A stretch of DNA of 64,000 nt from contig CAZGAO010000016.1 of NCBI GenBank assembly GCA_964523795.1, positions 1 to 64,000 of the forward strand. The letters are read 5' to 3'. The DNA comes from SABY01 sp964523795 (lineage in GTDB: Bacteria; Bacteroidota; Bacteroidia; Bacteroidales; 4484-276). Shown piece by piece: positions 17,415-26,769 of the stretch (position 1 is the first letter of the stretch; the number at the start of each line of letters is the position of its first letter). The notes under the pieces are model-generated. The model saw only the letters and a list, made by a program, of their open reading frames with translations. It ran no database searches and had not been told where the DNA came from. Both the position numbers and the translations under genes were made by a program.

Positions 17415-17681
17415 TTACTTTTTGCTACCGGAGTGTCCTCTAAATTGTCGTGTCGGGGCAAACTCGCCCAACTTGTGGCCAACCATGTTTTCGGTAACAT
17501 AAACCGGAATAAATTTATTTCCGTTGTGAACTGCAATGGTGACCCCAACAAAATCGGGAGAGATGACTGAAGCTCTCGACCAGGTTTTAATCACCGACTT
17601 CTTTTTTAACTCCTGACTTTCCAAAACTCGTTTTTCGAGCTTGTAGTGAATAAATGGACCTTTTTTAAGCGAACGACTCAT
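17415..17681 (-). CDS. rpsS: Ribosomal protein S19
   Basis: 88 residues: MSRSLKKGPFIHYKLEKRVL, TWSRASVISPDFVGVTIAVH, MVGHKLGEFAPTRQFRGHSG. 30S head protein. 19 bases after rplB. Confidence 0.98.
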   Translation of the reverse strand: MSRSLKKGPFIHYKLEKRVLESQELKKKSVIKTWSRASVISPDFVGVTIAVHNGNKFIPVYVTENMVGHKLGEFAPTRQFRGHSGSKK

Positions 17682-17700
17682 TTTATCTAAGATTTACTTA

Positions 17701-18525
17701 TTATTTCTTCCTTCTTTCGATGATGTACTTGTTGGATGCTTTTTTCTTGCTGCGGGTTTTATATCCTTTAGCCGGCATTCCATTTCTTGATCTGGGCAAG
17801 CCACCTGAGGCACGACCTTCGCCACCACCCATGGGGTGATCAACCGGGTTCATAACAACGCCTCTAACGCGCGGACGACGGCCAAGCCAACGGCTACGAC
17901 CAGCTTTGCCCGATACTTCCTGGCCATGATCCATGTTGGACACAATGCCTACGGTAGCCTTACATGTTTGCAGCAGCATACGCGTTTCGCCCGAGGGCAG
18001 TTTGATAACTGCAAACTTACCATCGCGGGTCATCAGTTGGGCATACGAGCCGGCACTGCGAGCCATTTTTCCACCCTGGCCGGGACGCAACTCGATATTG
18101 TGTATCAGCGTACCGAAGGGGATTTCGCTAAGATACATTGCATTACCCACATCTGGCGTAGCTCCTTTGCCCGAGTTAATCTTATGTCCTACTTTAATGC
18201 CGTTGGGGGCAATAATGTATCTTTTTTCGCCGTCTTCGTATTGCACCAGGGCAATACGTGCGCTGCGGTTGGGATCGTATTCCACGGTGATAACCTCAGC
18301 CATCACACCTTCTTTATCTCTTTTGAAATCGATAATACGATATTTCTGTTTGTGACCGCCGCCTATGTAACGCATCGTCATTCTACCTTGATTGTTCCTA
18401 CCGCCCGATCTTGTTTTCGGTTCCAGTAAACTCTTTTCAGGTTTGTTGGTAGTAATCTCGTCAAACGCACTGATAACTTTGAAGCGCTGACTTGAGGTGG
18501 TCGGTTTGAATTTTTTTAAAGCCAT
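17701..18525 (-). CDS. rplB: Ribosomal protein L2
   Basis: 274 residues. The C-terminal domain contains NPVDHPMGGGEGRASGGLPR; His230 equals the E. coli His229 implicated near the peptidyl-transferase centre. Also RNNQGRMTMRYIGGGHKQKY. Five bases after rplW. Confidence 0.98.
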   Translation of the reverse strand: MALKKFKPTTSSQRFKVISAFDEITTNKPEKSLLEPKTRSGGRNNQGRMTMRYIGGGHKQKYRIIDFKRDKEGVMAEVITVEYDPNRSARIALVQYEDGEKRYIIAPNGIKVGHKINSGKGATPDVGNAMYLSEIPFGTLIHNIELRPGQGGKMARSAGSYAQLMTRDGKFAVIKLPSGETRMLLQTCKATVGIVSNMDHGQEVSGKAGRSRWLGRRPRVRGVVMNPVDHPMGGGEGRASGGLPRSRNGMPAKGYKTRSKKKASNKYIIERRKK

Positions 18526-18530
18526 TTATC

Positions 18531-18821
18531 TTAAATATTGCTGTAAAAATCAATTGTTTCACCATCGGCTATGGTTATGATAGCCTTTTTTGTTGCATTT
18601 GTTTTCCCGCTAATCAGGCCGGTCTTGGTGTATCTGGATTTATTTTTGCCTGCGTAATTTATGGTATTTACACTCACAACATCAACACCATACAGTTCTT
18701 CGACCGCCTTTTTGATCTGAACCTTGTTAGCCTCTCTGTGAACCATAAAACCATACCGATTGAGTTTTTCGCCCAACGCAGTCATTTTTTCGGTTATTAT
18801 CGGCTTAATAAGAATATTCAT
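18531..18821 (-). CDS. rplW: Ribosomal protein L23
   Basis: 96 residues. MNILIKPIITEKMTALGEKL, GFMVHREANKVQIKKAVEEL and GVDVVSVNTINYAGKNKSRY are typical. Tunnel-exit docking site for trigger factor and SRP. Confidence 0.98.
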   Translation of the reverse strand: MNILIKPIITEKMTALGEKLNRYGFMVHREANKVQIKKAVEELYGVDVVSVNTINYAGKNKSRYTKTGLISGKTNATKKAIITIADGETIDFYSNI

Positions 18822-18857
18822 TGTTACCTTAGGATTTAGATTCTAAAAAAAATCAAA

Positions 18858-19487
18858 TTAGTTACTAAACATTTCATCAATAACCTGTACTGAGTCTTCA
18901 ACCATCAAAATCCGGCCGGCATTCAGCACATCGTAGGTGTTCAGATTATTGGTATTAAGAAACTTCACCTTTTTCAGGTTACGTGCCGCGAGGTAAACAC
19001 TCTGCTCGGTTTCGGGCACTAAGAACAATACTTTGGTATCGCCAAGCTCGAAGCTCTTGAGCAACTGAACAAAGTCTTTTGTTTTGGGTGTCTCGAAATT
19101 AAACTTTTCGATCACGGTAATTTTTTCAGCACCGGCTTTGTACGAAAGTGCCGACTTACGTGCAAGGCGTTTAACCTTTTTGTTAACTTTAAAGCCATAA
19201 TCGCGGGGGCGAGGGCCAAATACCCGACCACCACCACGAAACACGGGGCTTTTGATAGAACCAGCACGCGCGGTACCGGTACCTTTTTGCTTTTTAATTT
19301 TCCGTGTACTTCCGGCTATATCAGCTCTTTCTTTCGATTTATGGGTTCCCTGACGACGATTGGCCATTATTAGTTTCACATCCAGATATATGGCGTGATC
19401 GTTAGGCTCAATCGCAAAAATCGCATCGTCAAGTACAACCGAACGATCGGTTTTTTCTCCTTTGATATTATAGACTGTTAGCTCCAT
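18858..19487 (-). CDS. rplD: Ribosomal protein L4
   Basis: 209 residues. The loop that reaches the exit tunnel contains KKQKGTGTARAGSIKSPVFR and GGGRVFGPRPRDYGFKVNKK. In E. coli L4 autoregulates the S10 operon. Its start overlaps the rplC stop by 10 bases, implying coupled translation. Confidence 0.98.
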   Translation of the reverse strand: MELTVYNIKGEKTDRSVVLDDAIFAIEPNDHAIYLDVKLIMANRRQGTHKSKERADIAGSTRKIKKQKGTGTARAGSIKSPVFRGGGRVFGPRPRDYGFKVNKKVKRLARKSALSYKAGAEKITVIEKFNFETPKTKDFVQLLKSFELGDTKVLFLVPETEQSVYLAARNLKKVKFLNTNNLNTYDVLNAGRILMVEDSVQVIDEMFSN

Positions 19488-20107
19488 CTTTCAACAATTA
19501 CGTATGATCCATTAGCACCTGGTACTGCACCTTTGACCACAATTAGATTATTAGTTTTATCTATTTTCATTACCTGGAGGTTAATTACTTTAACCCGCTC
19601 GTTACCCATACGTCCTGCCATACGCATTCCTTTGAAAACACGTGAAGGCCAGGATGAGGCACCTATTGAACCAGGAGCACGCAAACGGTTGTGCTGGCCG
19701 TGGGTTGCATCGCCAACGCCATGGAAACCATGACGCTTAACTACGCCCTGAAAGCCCTTACCCTTGCTTGTGCCTACCACATCGATATACTCGCCTTCTA
19801 CGAAAATGGAAGCATCGAGTACTTCACCAACTTTCTTCTGATGGCCGGCTTCAAAACGTGTAAACTCGCGAACAATTCTCTTGGGCGAAACACCAGCTTT
19901 TGCAAAATGTCCCTTTAACGCCTTGGTGGTATGCTTGTCCTTTTTGTCATCGTAAGCAATCTGTATTGCTTCGTAACCATCCGTAACCTTGGTCTTGACC
20001 TGGGTTACCATACAAGGGCCAGCTTCGATGACAGTGCAGGGAATATTTTTTCCCGCTTCATCAAAAATAGCAGTCATACCAATCTTTTTTCCTATTATTC
20101 CAGACAT
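19478..20107 (-). CDS. rplC: Ribosomal protein L3
   Basis: 209 residues: MSGIIGKKIGMTAIFDEAGK, VVGTSKGKGFQGVVKRHGFH, GASSWPSRVFKGMRMAGRMG. The residues after GVGDATHGQHNRLRAPGSIG reach toward the peptidyl-transferase centre. Overlaps rplD. Confidence 0.98.
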   Translation of the reverse strand: MSGIIGKKIGMTAIFDEAGKNIPCTVIEAGPCMVTQVKTKVTDGYEAIQIAYDDKKDKHTTKALKGHFAKAGVSPKRIVREFTRFEAGHQKKVGEVLDASIFVEGEYIDVVGTSKGKGFQGVVKRHGFHGVGDATHGQHNRLRAPGSIGASSWPSRVFKGMRMAGRMGNERVKVINLQVMKIDKTNNLIVVKGAVPGANGSYVIVERWS

Positions 20108-20163
20108 TATACTAAAATGTTAAGTTCTTCTTTACTAAAATTCTTACCCGCAACAAACAGCAC

Positions 20164-20469
20164 TTATACTTTTATCTCAACCTCAACGCCACTGGGAAGT
20201 TCAAGTTTCATCAGTGCATCGATGGTTTTTGTAGTTGAACTGTAAATATCGAGCAGTCGTTTGTATGATGATAACTCGAACTGCTCCCTGGATTTTTTAT
20301 TTACAAACGTAGCCTTGTTGACCGTGAAGATTTGCTTATTCGTGGGCAACGGTATGGGGCCACTAACTACAGCTCCTGTACTTTTTACAGTTTTTACGAT
20401 TTTTTCGGTCGATTTGTCAACCAGGTTATGATCGTAAGACTTAAGCTTTATTCTAATCCTTTGACTCAC
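20164..20469 (-). CDS. rpsJ: Ribosomal protein S10
   Basis: 101 residues: MSQRIRIKLKSYDHNLVDKS, SGPIPLPTNKQIFTVNKATF, KLELPSGVEVEIKV. Also known as NusE, a partner in transcription antitermination. It follows fusA by 30 bases; the tuf gene that often sits here is absent. Confidence 0.98.
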   Translation of the reverse strand: MSQRIRIKLKSYDHNLVDKSTEKIVKTVKSTGAVVSGPIPLPTNKQIFTVNKATFVNKKSREQFELSSYKRLLDIYSSTTKTIDALMKLELPSGVEVEIKV

Positions 20470-20499
20470 CTTAAATGTTATTTATGTATAAATAAAATT

Positions 20500-22605
20500 C
20501 TAAATTTTTACAACGTATCCTTTAATCTTGAAGAGTAATTCTTCGAGCAAATCACCGGGCATTTCGGCGAAATGTGAAAACTCAAGATTGTATGTAGCAC
20601 GTCCCGATGTAATGGAACGCAGTGTGGTAACATAGCCAAACATATTCGAGAGCGGAACCCGCGCTTTGATAACCTGGGTAGTAAGTTCGCTCGAAACATT
20701 GACCACCTGTCCGCGACGTTTATTTAAATCACCGCTAACATCGCCCACGTAATCATCAGGAGTAGTAACCTCGAGAGTCATAACAGGCTCAAGCAGTGCA
20801 AGCTTAATGTTTTTTGCAGCATTACGAAATCCTACATTAGCAGCAATTTCGAAGGCCAACTGATCCGAATCCACGGGATGATGCGTACCATCTTTAAGCA
20901 CGACTTTCATATTATAAATGGAGAATCCGGCTAATGGACCATTGAGCATAGCATTTTCGAAACCCTTGCGTGTGGCTTCGATATATTCTTTGGGCAAACG
21001 TCCGCCTTTTACTTCGTTTACAAATTGCAAACCTGGCTTATCATCATCGGCAGGGCCAATATCGAAAGTAATATCGGCAAATTTGCCACGGCCACCGGTT
21101 TGTTTTTTGTACAGTTCGCGATAATTAACGGTAGTTTTAAAAGCCTCTTTGTAAGCTACCTGAGGTTTGCCTCTGTTGGATTCAACATTAAACTCGCGAC
21201 GTAGGCGATCCATGATAACATCCAAATGTAACTCGCCCATACCACTCAAAATGGTTTGGCCTGTATCCTGATCTACTTTCAACATCAGCGTGGGGTCTTC
21301 TTCAACCAACTTTAGAAGAGACTCGTTAAGCTTATCCACATCATCCTGGAATTTAGGCTCAACGGCCATGTTTATCACAGGTTCAGGGAAAGTAATATTT
21401 TCAAGGGTAATCGGACTATCGAGGGAAGTAAGCGTGTCGCCGGTACGAATATGTTTAAAACCAACCAAAACACCAATATCACCAGCCTCAAGCAATTCCA
21501 AAGGGTTTTGCTTATTGGCGTGCATCTGCATGATACGCGAAATACGTTCTTTTTTACCAGTGCCATTATTCAGAACCTGATCGCCCTGCTTTAATGTACC
21601 CGAGTAAACGCGGATGAAAGCAATACGCCCAACGTAAGGATCGGTAGCAATTTTAAAGGCCAGGGCAGCAAAGCTGCTCGAGGGATTGGTTTCGCGGAAT
21701 TCTTCTTTTTCGGTAAATGAATTAATTCCTTTAACCGGCGGAAGATCGAGCGGGGAGGGCAGATAGGCAGCAACAGCATCGATGAGCGGCTGCACGCCTT
21801 TATTGCGGAGGCTCGAGCCACACAGCACAGGAGTAATTCTTAATTCGAGGGTAGCTTTGCGAATGGCGGCAACCATTTCATCCTGGGAAATAGAATTGGG
21901 GTTGGAAATAAATTTCTCAAGCAATTCATCACTTTCCTCGGCCACACCCTCGATAAGGCTGGTGCGGTAACTGCTAACCATTTCGCTGATATCCTCGGGG
22001 ATTTCAGTTTCGTTGTAGGTCATACCCATCGACTCTTCGTCCCAGGTATAGGCCTTATTAGTAATCAAATCGACAATACCTGTAAAATCATCTTCGCTGC
22101 CAATAGGAATTTGCAGGGGGATGGGGTTTGCACCCAAACGGTCTTTGATTTGACCAACGACTTTAAAAAAATCAGCCCCGGTTCTGTCCATTTTATTTAC
22201 GTAACAGATTCGGGGTACACGATATTTATCGGCTTGCCGCCAAACGGTTTCCGATTGAGGTTCAACGCCACCTACGGCACAAAAGGTTGCGACTGCACCA
22301 TCGAGCACTCTAAGTGAGCGCTCAACCTCAACGGTGAAATCGACATGCCCGGGGGTGTCGATGATGTTAATCTTATATTTATCACTTTTATAGTTCCAAA
22401 ACACAGTAGTAGCAGCCGATGTAATGGTAATTCCACGCTCCTGCTCCTGAATCATGTAATCCATGGTAGCTGCGCCGTCGTGTACCTCACCCATCTTGTA
22501 ATTGATACCGGTATAATAGAGTATGCGCTCCGTTGTTGTGGTTTTACCCGCATCAATGTGAGCCATGATCCCAATATTCCTGATATGTTGTAAGTTGTGT
22601 GGCAT
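20500..22605 (-). CDS. fusA: Elongation factor G
   Basis: 701 residues. GTPase motifs: AHIDAGKTTTTERILYYTG (P loop), GITITSAATT (switch I), DTPGHVDFTVEVERSLRV (switch II) and NKMDRTGADF. Domains II-V follow, with ISGMGELHLDVIMDRL and MFGYVTTLRSITSGRATYNL. Catalyses translocation and, with RRF, ribosome recycling. It is the third gene of the str part of the superoperon. Confidence 0.98.
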   Translation of the reverse strand: MPHNLQHIRNIGIMAHIDAGKTTTTERILYYTGINYKMGEVHDGAATMDYMIQEQERGITITSAATTVFWNYKSDKYKINIIDTPGHVDFTVEVERSLRVLDGAVATFCAVGGVEPQSETVWRQADKYRVPRICYVNKMDRTGADFFKVVGQIKDRLGANPIPLQIPIGSEDDFTGIVDLITNKAYTWDEESMGMTYNETEIPEDISEMVSSYRTSLIEGVAEESDELLEKFISNPNSISQDEMVAAIRKATLELRITPVLCGSSLRNKGVQPLIDAVAAYLPSPLDLPPVKGINSFTEKEEFRETNPSSSFAALAFKIATDPYVGRIAFIRVYSGTLKQGDQVLNNGTGKKERISRIMQMHANKQNPLELLEAGDIGVLVGFKHIRTGDTLTSLDSPITLENITFPEPVINMAVEPKFQDDVDKLNESLLKLVEEDPTLMLKVDQDTGQTILSGMGELHLDVIMDRLRREFNVESNRGKPQVAYKEAFKTTVNYRELYKKQTGGRGKFADITFDIGPADDDKPGLQFVNEVKGGRLPKEYIEATRKGFENAMLNGPLAGFSIYNMKVVLKDGTHHPVDSDQLAFEIAANVGFRNAAKNIKLALLEPVMTLEVTTPDDYVGDVSGDLNKRRGQVVNVSSELTTQVIKARVPLSNMFGYVTTLRSITSGRATYNLEFSHFAEMPGDLLEELLFKIKGYVVKI

Positions 22606-22655
22606 TAACGTTTTAAAATTTTGCAGCTATCTGGTATGTTCTATCGTTTTGGGTA

Positions 22656-23123
22656 CTAAAATCTAAAGTGTGAGAATGCTTTGTTGGCATCTGCCATGCG
22701 GTGGGTATCTTCTTTACGCTTATATGCACCACCCTCTTCTTTGAATGCAGCCATTACTTCGGAGGCAAGACATTTGGCCATCGATTTTTCGTTGCGCTTG
22801 CGAGCAAACGTAATCAGGTTTTTCATGCCAATGGACTGCTTACGTGTTGCAGGGATGTCGGTAGGAATCTGGAATGTTGCACCACCAATCCTGCGGCTTC
22901 TAACTTCAACGGCTGGGGTTACATTAGTAAGTGCTTTTTTCCACACTTCCAAACCATCTTCTTTCGAGCGTTCAGCAACCACATCAATTGCATCATAAAA
23001 TATCTTGAAAGCAATATCCTTCTTACCTTGAAGCATCAGGTTGTTTACAAACTTTGTAACCAACTGATCGTTAAATCTGGGGTCGGGAAGGATAATTCTC
23101 TTTTTTGGTCTTGCTTTCCTCAT
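22656..23123 (-). CDS. rpsG: Ribosomal protein S7
   Basis: 155 residues: MRKARPKKRIILPDPRFNDQ, KALTNVTPAVEVRSRRIGGA, TFQIPTDIPATRKQSIGMKN, and a C-terminus ending AYKRKEDTHRMADANKAFSH. Nucleates 30S head assembly; in E. coli it represses the str operon. Confidence 0.98.
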   Translation of the reverse strand: MRKARPKKRIILPDPRFNDQLVTKFVNNLMLQGKKDIAFKIFYDAIDVVAERSKEDGLEVWKKALTNVTPAVEVRSRRIGGATFQIPTDIPATRKQSIGMKNLITFARKRNEKSMAKCLASEVMAAFKEEGGAYKRKEDTHRMADANKAFSHFRF

Positions 23124-23150
23124 GTTACCTTATTTATTGCTTTGTTAATA

Positions 23151-23531
23151 TTATTTCTTTTGTTTTGGGCGTTTAGTCCCGTATTTACTACGGCGCTGTG
23201 TGCGGCCTTCCACACCCGAGGTATCAGCGGCTCCACGAATGATGTGGTACCTTACCCCTGGTAAATCTTTAACACGTCCGCCTCTGATCATCACAATGGA
23301 GTGCTCCTGCAAGTTATGACCTTCGCCGGGGATGTAAGCGTTAACTTCTTTTTGGTTAGTGAGCCTCACCCTTGCTACCTTACGCATAGCGGAATTCGGC
23401 TTTTTGGGTGTGGTTGTGTACACACGTACACAAACGCCCCTGCGCTGAGGACAGCTATCAAGAGCAGGTGATTTGCTCTTGTCTGTTAACTTCTTGCGGC
23501 CTTTTCGAACCAATTGTTGTATTGTCGGCAT
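23151..23531 (-). CDS. rpsL: Ribosomal protein S12
   Basis: 126 residues. YTTTPKKPNSAMRKVARVRL and HSIVMIRGGRVKDLPGVRYH surround the decoding site. The streptomycin-site lysines (43/44 and 88) are wild type, and Asp89 is the position that RimO methylthiolates in other bacteria. First gene of the superoperon, preceded by a ~290-base leader with two promoter boxes. Confidence 0.98.
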   Translation of the reverse strand: MPTIQQLVRKGRKKLTDKSKSPALDSCPQRRGVCVRVYTTTPKKPNSAMRKVARVRLTNQKEVNAYIPGEGHNLQEHSIVMIRGGRVKDLPGVRYHIIRGAADTSGVEGRTQRRSKYGTKRPKQKK

Positions 23532-23560
23532 ATTAAGACTTTGGTTTAATTTTTGCTAAA

Positions 23561-23576
23561 CCCAAAAATTTTTGGG
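23561..23576. repeat. 16-bp perfect palindrome before rpsL
   Basis: CCCAAAAATTTTTGGG lies 30 bases upstream of the rpsL start and just downstream of the TACTTTTG box at 23580-23587. It would overlap the start site of that promoter, or form a small hairpin in a longer leader. A candidate operator or leader element. Confidence 0.5.
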
Positions 23577-23579
23577 CGG

Positions 23580-23587
23580 CAAAAGTA
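23580..23587 (-). promoter_or_regulatory. Proximal promoter box of the ribosomal superoperon
   Basis: The minus strand reads TACTTTTGCCGCC, a good match to the Bacteroidota -7 element (TAnnTTTG). Transcription would start near 23573, 42 bases before rpsL. No matching -33 TTTG at the usual spacing. Confidence 0.5.
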
Positions 23588-23703
23588 CAAAATTTCTTTA
23601 ATCATTTACACTTACTGAAAAATAATTTCAGCAGAGGTAGTTTTTAAGTAAAATAATATTGGGAAATTAAAGGAAGGAGTATAATTCTTCTTTCAAGGTA
23701 AAA

Positions 23704-23761
23704 TGTTTAAACTTCCGTTTAAGCATTAGAAACCTATTATCACCTTAGCTTATCAGGTTTC
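23704..23761 (-). other. Structured leader of the ribosomal superoperon
   Basis: If transcription starts at the distal promoter (about 23825), the leader folds at least two hairpins. One is GAAACCT/AGGTTTC (arms at 23729-23735 and 23755-23761). The other is CTTAAAC/GTTTAA with a GGAA tetraloop (about 23704-23723). No coding frame is evident between 23588 and 23830. This could be an autoregulatory ribosomal leader, but no specific family is recognised. Confidence 0.35.
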
Positions 23762-23830
23762 CTTTAATATCCAGTTATCAATCAGTGCTTTTCGAGGCTT
23801 TTATCAAATACTTTGCTTCAAAAGCGGGTG

Positions 23831-23860
23831 CAAAAGTACAATCATTTATCTAAAATCAAA
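23831..23860 (-). promoter_or_regulatory. Distal promoter of the ribosomal superoperon
   Basis: On the minus strand, TTTG (23860-23857), an 18-base spacer and TACTTTTG (23838-23831) fit the Bacteroidota consensus TTTG-N17-20-TAnnTTTG well. It would give a ~290-base 5' leader before rpsL. Confidence 0.6.
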
Positions 23861-23941
23861 ATTTATTTTTAAAAAATTTGCAATATCCTGATTTTAATTC
23901 TACCGCCCCTCTCCCTACTCAAAAGTCCTGGCTGATGAAAA

Positions 23942-23971
23942 TTTGCTTATTTAACAAAAATGTATAATTTT
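23942..23971 (+). promoter_or_regulatory. Possible promoter of the kinase pair
   Basis: TTTG at 23942-23945 is followed after 17 bases by TATAATTTT (23963-23971), about 60 bases before the kinase ATG. The -7 part is only an approximate match. Confidence 0.35.
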
Positions 23972-24032
23972 ACTCCAATTTCTAACATTTGCCAGCCCGC
24001 TCTTAGGCTGCATCACAAAAGAAGCATTTCAC

Positions 24033-26759
24033 ATGAAAAAGTTTGTATGCGCATTTTTGGTCTTATTTTCCCTACACAGCGTTTATGCGGTAAATCTCGA
24101 CAGCCTTTACGGCATAATAAAAAGCTCGCATTACCCCGATTCTACTAAGTTGGCAGCTTATGAAACAGCAACTAAGCATTTGCTCAAAGTGGATTATGAT
24201 TCATGCAGAAAGGTGTGCGAGCAAGGCCTGCGTTTTTCTGACAGCATTGGCAACCAGCGCTTCAAATGGTCGTTTTACAATCGGATAGGCCGAGCCTGGT
24301 ATCGTGAATCGAACTATGAGGAAGCCATTAATTATTTTATGAAATCGCTGCGAGTTGCCGAGATGGCCGCCGACACCTTTACTATAGCCCAAACCCTGAA
24401 CAATATCGGCATTATGTACGATGAGGCAGAAAACCTTGATAAAGCACTGGAATATTACAATCGCTCGATCGAATACAAAAAGATGCTCAAAGATGTCGAT
24501 CTGTTTTCGATAGCCATGACCAAAATGTATTCGGGCATGATTTATCTTAAAAAAAATGATCCCGACCAGGCCGAAACCATTTTTAATGAAGCAAAAGATA
24601 TGGCCGAAAAAGTGGATGACCGCTCTAAGAAGTACCGGATTTACGTTATCATTGGCACTTACTATGCTTATGTAGGCTCGCATGATAAGAACCGCCGCTT
24701 GATTTATGAATCCCTCAAATATTTTTTTCTGGCCGAGGGCGAAATTACTCCCGAAGAAAATCCCCAGGAAAGCTTCCAGTTGCTTTACCAAATTGCTGAA
24801 GCCTACCTTGCTCTGAAAGACCCGGAAAATGGTTTTGAACAATTGGCCAAGGCACGCAAATTAGCCCAAGACCTCGATGATATCAAAAACTGGGAATACA
24901 TTTATTTAGTCCTGCACAAATATTTCGCTAGCATCAATGATTATAAATCGGCCTACTTTTACAAGGATTCGATGCAGCAAATCCGCGATTCGATCAATTA
25001 TCAGGAACGGCAAAATAGTATTGCCGAAATAGAAGCCAAATATCAAAGCGAGAAAACAGAACGCCAAAACCTCGAACTCCGGCAGGCCAACCTGCGCCAA
25101 AAGCGAATTAGCAATGTTTACCTTGCCTCGCTTTTTCTGCTGGTGATCCTGGGTGTGGCATTTACGTATTTGTTTTCGCGAATACGGCTCAAAAACAAAG
25201 CTCTTATCAAGAGCAAAGCCGAACTGGAACAGGTAAACAAAAACCTGAAAACCGCCAAAGAAGAAACTGAAAAAGCACTCGAGTTCAAATCGCTTTTTCT
25301 GGCCAATATGAGCCACGAAATACGCACCCCCCTGAATATCATCATCGGCTTTACCAGCATCCTTAAAAAGAAAGTGGGCGAAGAAAAACTGCTCGAATAC
25401 CTCAACTCGATCGAGATGAGCAGCTACAATTTGCTCAAATTTTTGAATGATATTTTGGATATGTCAAAAATTGAAGCCGGGAAAATTATGCTTAACCCCG
25501 AAAGTATCGATCTAAATTTGATGATTAACAATATCAAAGAGTTATTCCTGCTAAAGGCCACCGAAAAAAACCTCGCGCTTACGGTACATATCGACCCGAA
25601 GGTTCCCACGCCGATTATGATCGATGAAATCCGTTTGAGGCAGATATTGGTAAACCTGATTGGCAATGCTATCAAATTTACTAACGAGGGATATATAAAA
25701 ATTAACATCGATTCGCCGCAAATCGGCCAATATCGATCGCAATATTCATCCACCTGTAATATCCGAATCAGCATCGAAGATTCCGGGATAGGAATTTCGG
25801 AAGATAATCTTGAAGAAATTTTTGAATCCTTCAGGCAGGTCAACACCAAGGAGCAAATGCAACTGGGCGGAAGCGGATTAGGCCTGGCCATTTCCAAACG
25901 GCTGAGCGAAATGATGAAAGGGGAGCTGAGCGTTACCAGCAAAAAAGGCGTGGGTAGTACCTTTACGGTAATTTTTCAGGAAGTGCCGATTGGCATTGCC
26001 CAAAAAACGCATGGACGGAAAACAAATGACCTGAGCAGTGAGCTGGATTACGAATTTACCGGTGGAAGCATTTTAGTTGCCGATGATGAAGAAATGAACC
26101 GCAGCCTGATTAAAGTATGCTTTGAACACACAAAGGTTACAATTTTTGAAGCCGGGAATGGGCAGGAAGCCATCGATATTGCAAAAAAAGAAATGCCCGA
26201 CATTATCCTTATGGATGTTAAAATGCCAATTGTGGACGGGCTGGAAGCCGCAAAAATAATAAAGGGGGACGAGAAGCTGCGGCACATCAACATTATCGCC
26301 TTTTCGGCATCCAATGTTTTCGACAGGCTGGAAAATGAGGAAATCGAATTGTTTTCGGGACTGATAACCAAGCCGGTAATGCTGGAGGAGCTTTACGCAG
26401 AAGCCTCAAAATATTTGCCCTTTCGCCAAAGAGCCGATGGGGATCAGGCCTTGGATGACAACGCTAACGAGTTGACCATCTACCTGGACGGCAAAGATGC
26501 TTATAAGCCTGCCGTAGTTGATTTCTTAACCTGCAAAAATAAAAATGAATGGGAGCCTGTTTATCAATCCAATTCGATGAGCACCATTCTGGCATTTACC
26601 AACGAGCTGCATGTTTTTGCCCGCGAAAACGAACTGAATGGTTTGGCCGGATATGCAGAAAAAATTGAGGAGGCAGGAAATAATTTCGACATCGAACAAG
26701 TTAAAGCCCTGCTTCAATTATTTCCCGATCTGATACTTTTAATCAATTCACAAAATTGA
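24033..26759 (+). CDS. TPR sensor hybrid histidine kinase
   Basis: 908 residues. Order: signal peptide (MKKFVCAFLVLFSLHSVYA); periplasmic TPR repeats to about residue 330 (AQTLNNIGIMYDEAENLDKA, LEYYNRSIEYK); a coiled coil; one membrane helix at about 363-383 (YLASLFLLVILGVAFTYLFS); HisKA with phospho-acceptor His428 (SHEIRTPLNIIIGF); HATPase (N box GNAIKFTNEG, DSGIGIS, GSGLGLAISKRL); a receiver domain with Asp728 (IILMDVKMPIVDG); and a C-terminal helical stretch ending ALLQLFPDLI. That last part resembles an HPt bundle but lacks the HxxKG histidine. The ligand is unknown. It lies 10 bases before a second kinase and is probably co-transcribed with it. Confidence 0.9.
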   Translation: MKKFVCAFLVLFSLHSVYAVNLDSLYGIIKSSHYPDSTKLAAYETATKHLLKVDYDSCRKVCEQGLRFSDSIGNQRFKWSFYNRIGRAWYRESNYEEAINYFMKSLRVAEMAADTFTIAQTLNNIGIMYDEAENLDKALEYYNRSIEYKKMLKDVDLFSIAMTKMYSGMIYLKKNDPDQAETIFNEAKDMAEKVDDRSKKYRIYVIIGTYYAYVGSHDKNRRLIYESLKYFFLAEGEITPEENPQESFQLLYQIAEAYLALKDPENGFEQLAKARKLAQDLDDIKNWEYIYLVLHKYFASINDYKSAYFYKDSMQQIRDSINYQERQNSIAEIEAKYQSEKTERQNLELRQANLRQKRISNVYLASLFLLVILGVAFTYLFSRIRLKNKALIKSKAELEQVNKNLKTAKEETEKALEFKSLFLANMSHEIRTPLNIIIGFTSILKKKVGEEKLLEYLNSIEMSSYNLLKFLNDILDMSKIEAGKIMLNPESIDLNLMINNIKELFLLKATEKNLALTVHIDPKVPTPIMIDEIRLRQILVNLIGNAIKFTNEGYIKINIDSPQIGQYRSQYSSTCNIRISIEDSGIGISEDNLEEIFESFRQVNTKEQMQLGGSGLGLAISKRLSEMMKGELSVTSKKGVGSTFTVIFQEVPIGIAQKTHGRKTNDLSSELDYEFTGGSILVADDEEMNRSLIKVCFEHTKVTIFEAGNGQEAIDIAKKEMPDIILMDVKMPIVDGLEAAKIIKGDEKLRHINIIAFSASNVFDRLENEEIELFSGLITKPVMLEELYAEASKYLPFRQRADGDQALDDNANELTIYLDGKDAYKPAVVDFLTCKNKNEWEPVYQSNSMSTILAFTNELHVFARENELNGLAGYAEKIEEAGNNFDIEQVKALLQLFPDLILLINSQN

Positions 26760-26769
26760 AAGGTACAAC

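Noticed and set aside
20470..20499. Missing tuf gene between fusA and rpsJ as a deletion
   Set aside because: Absence of tuf at this place is normal in Bacteroidota, where it lies near rplK/rpoB genes.
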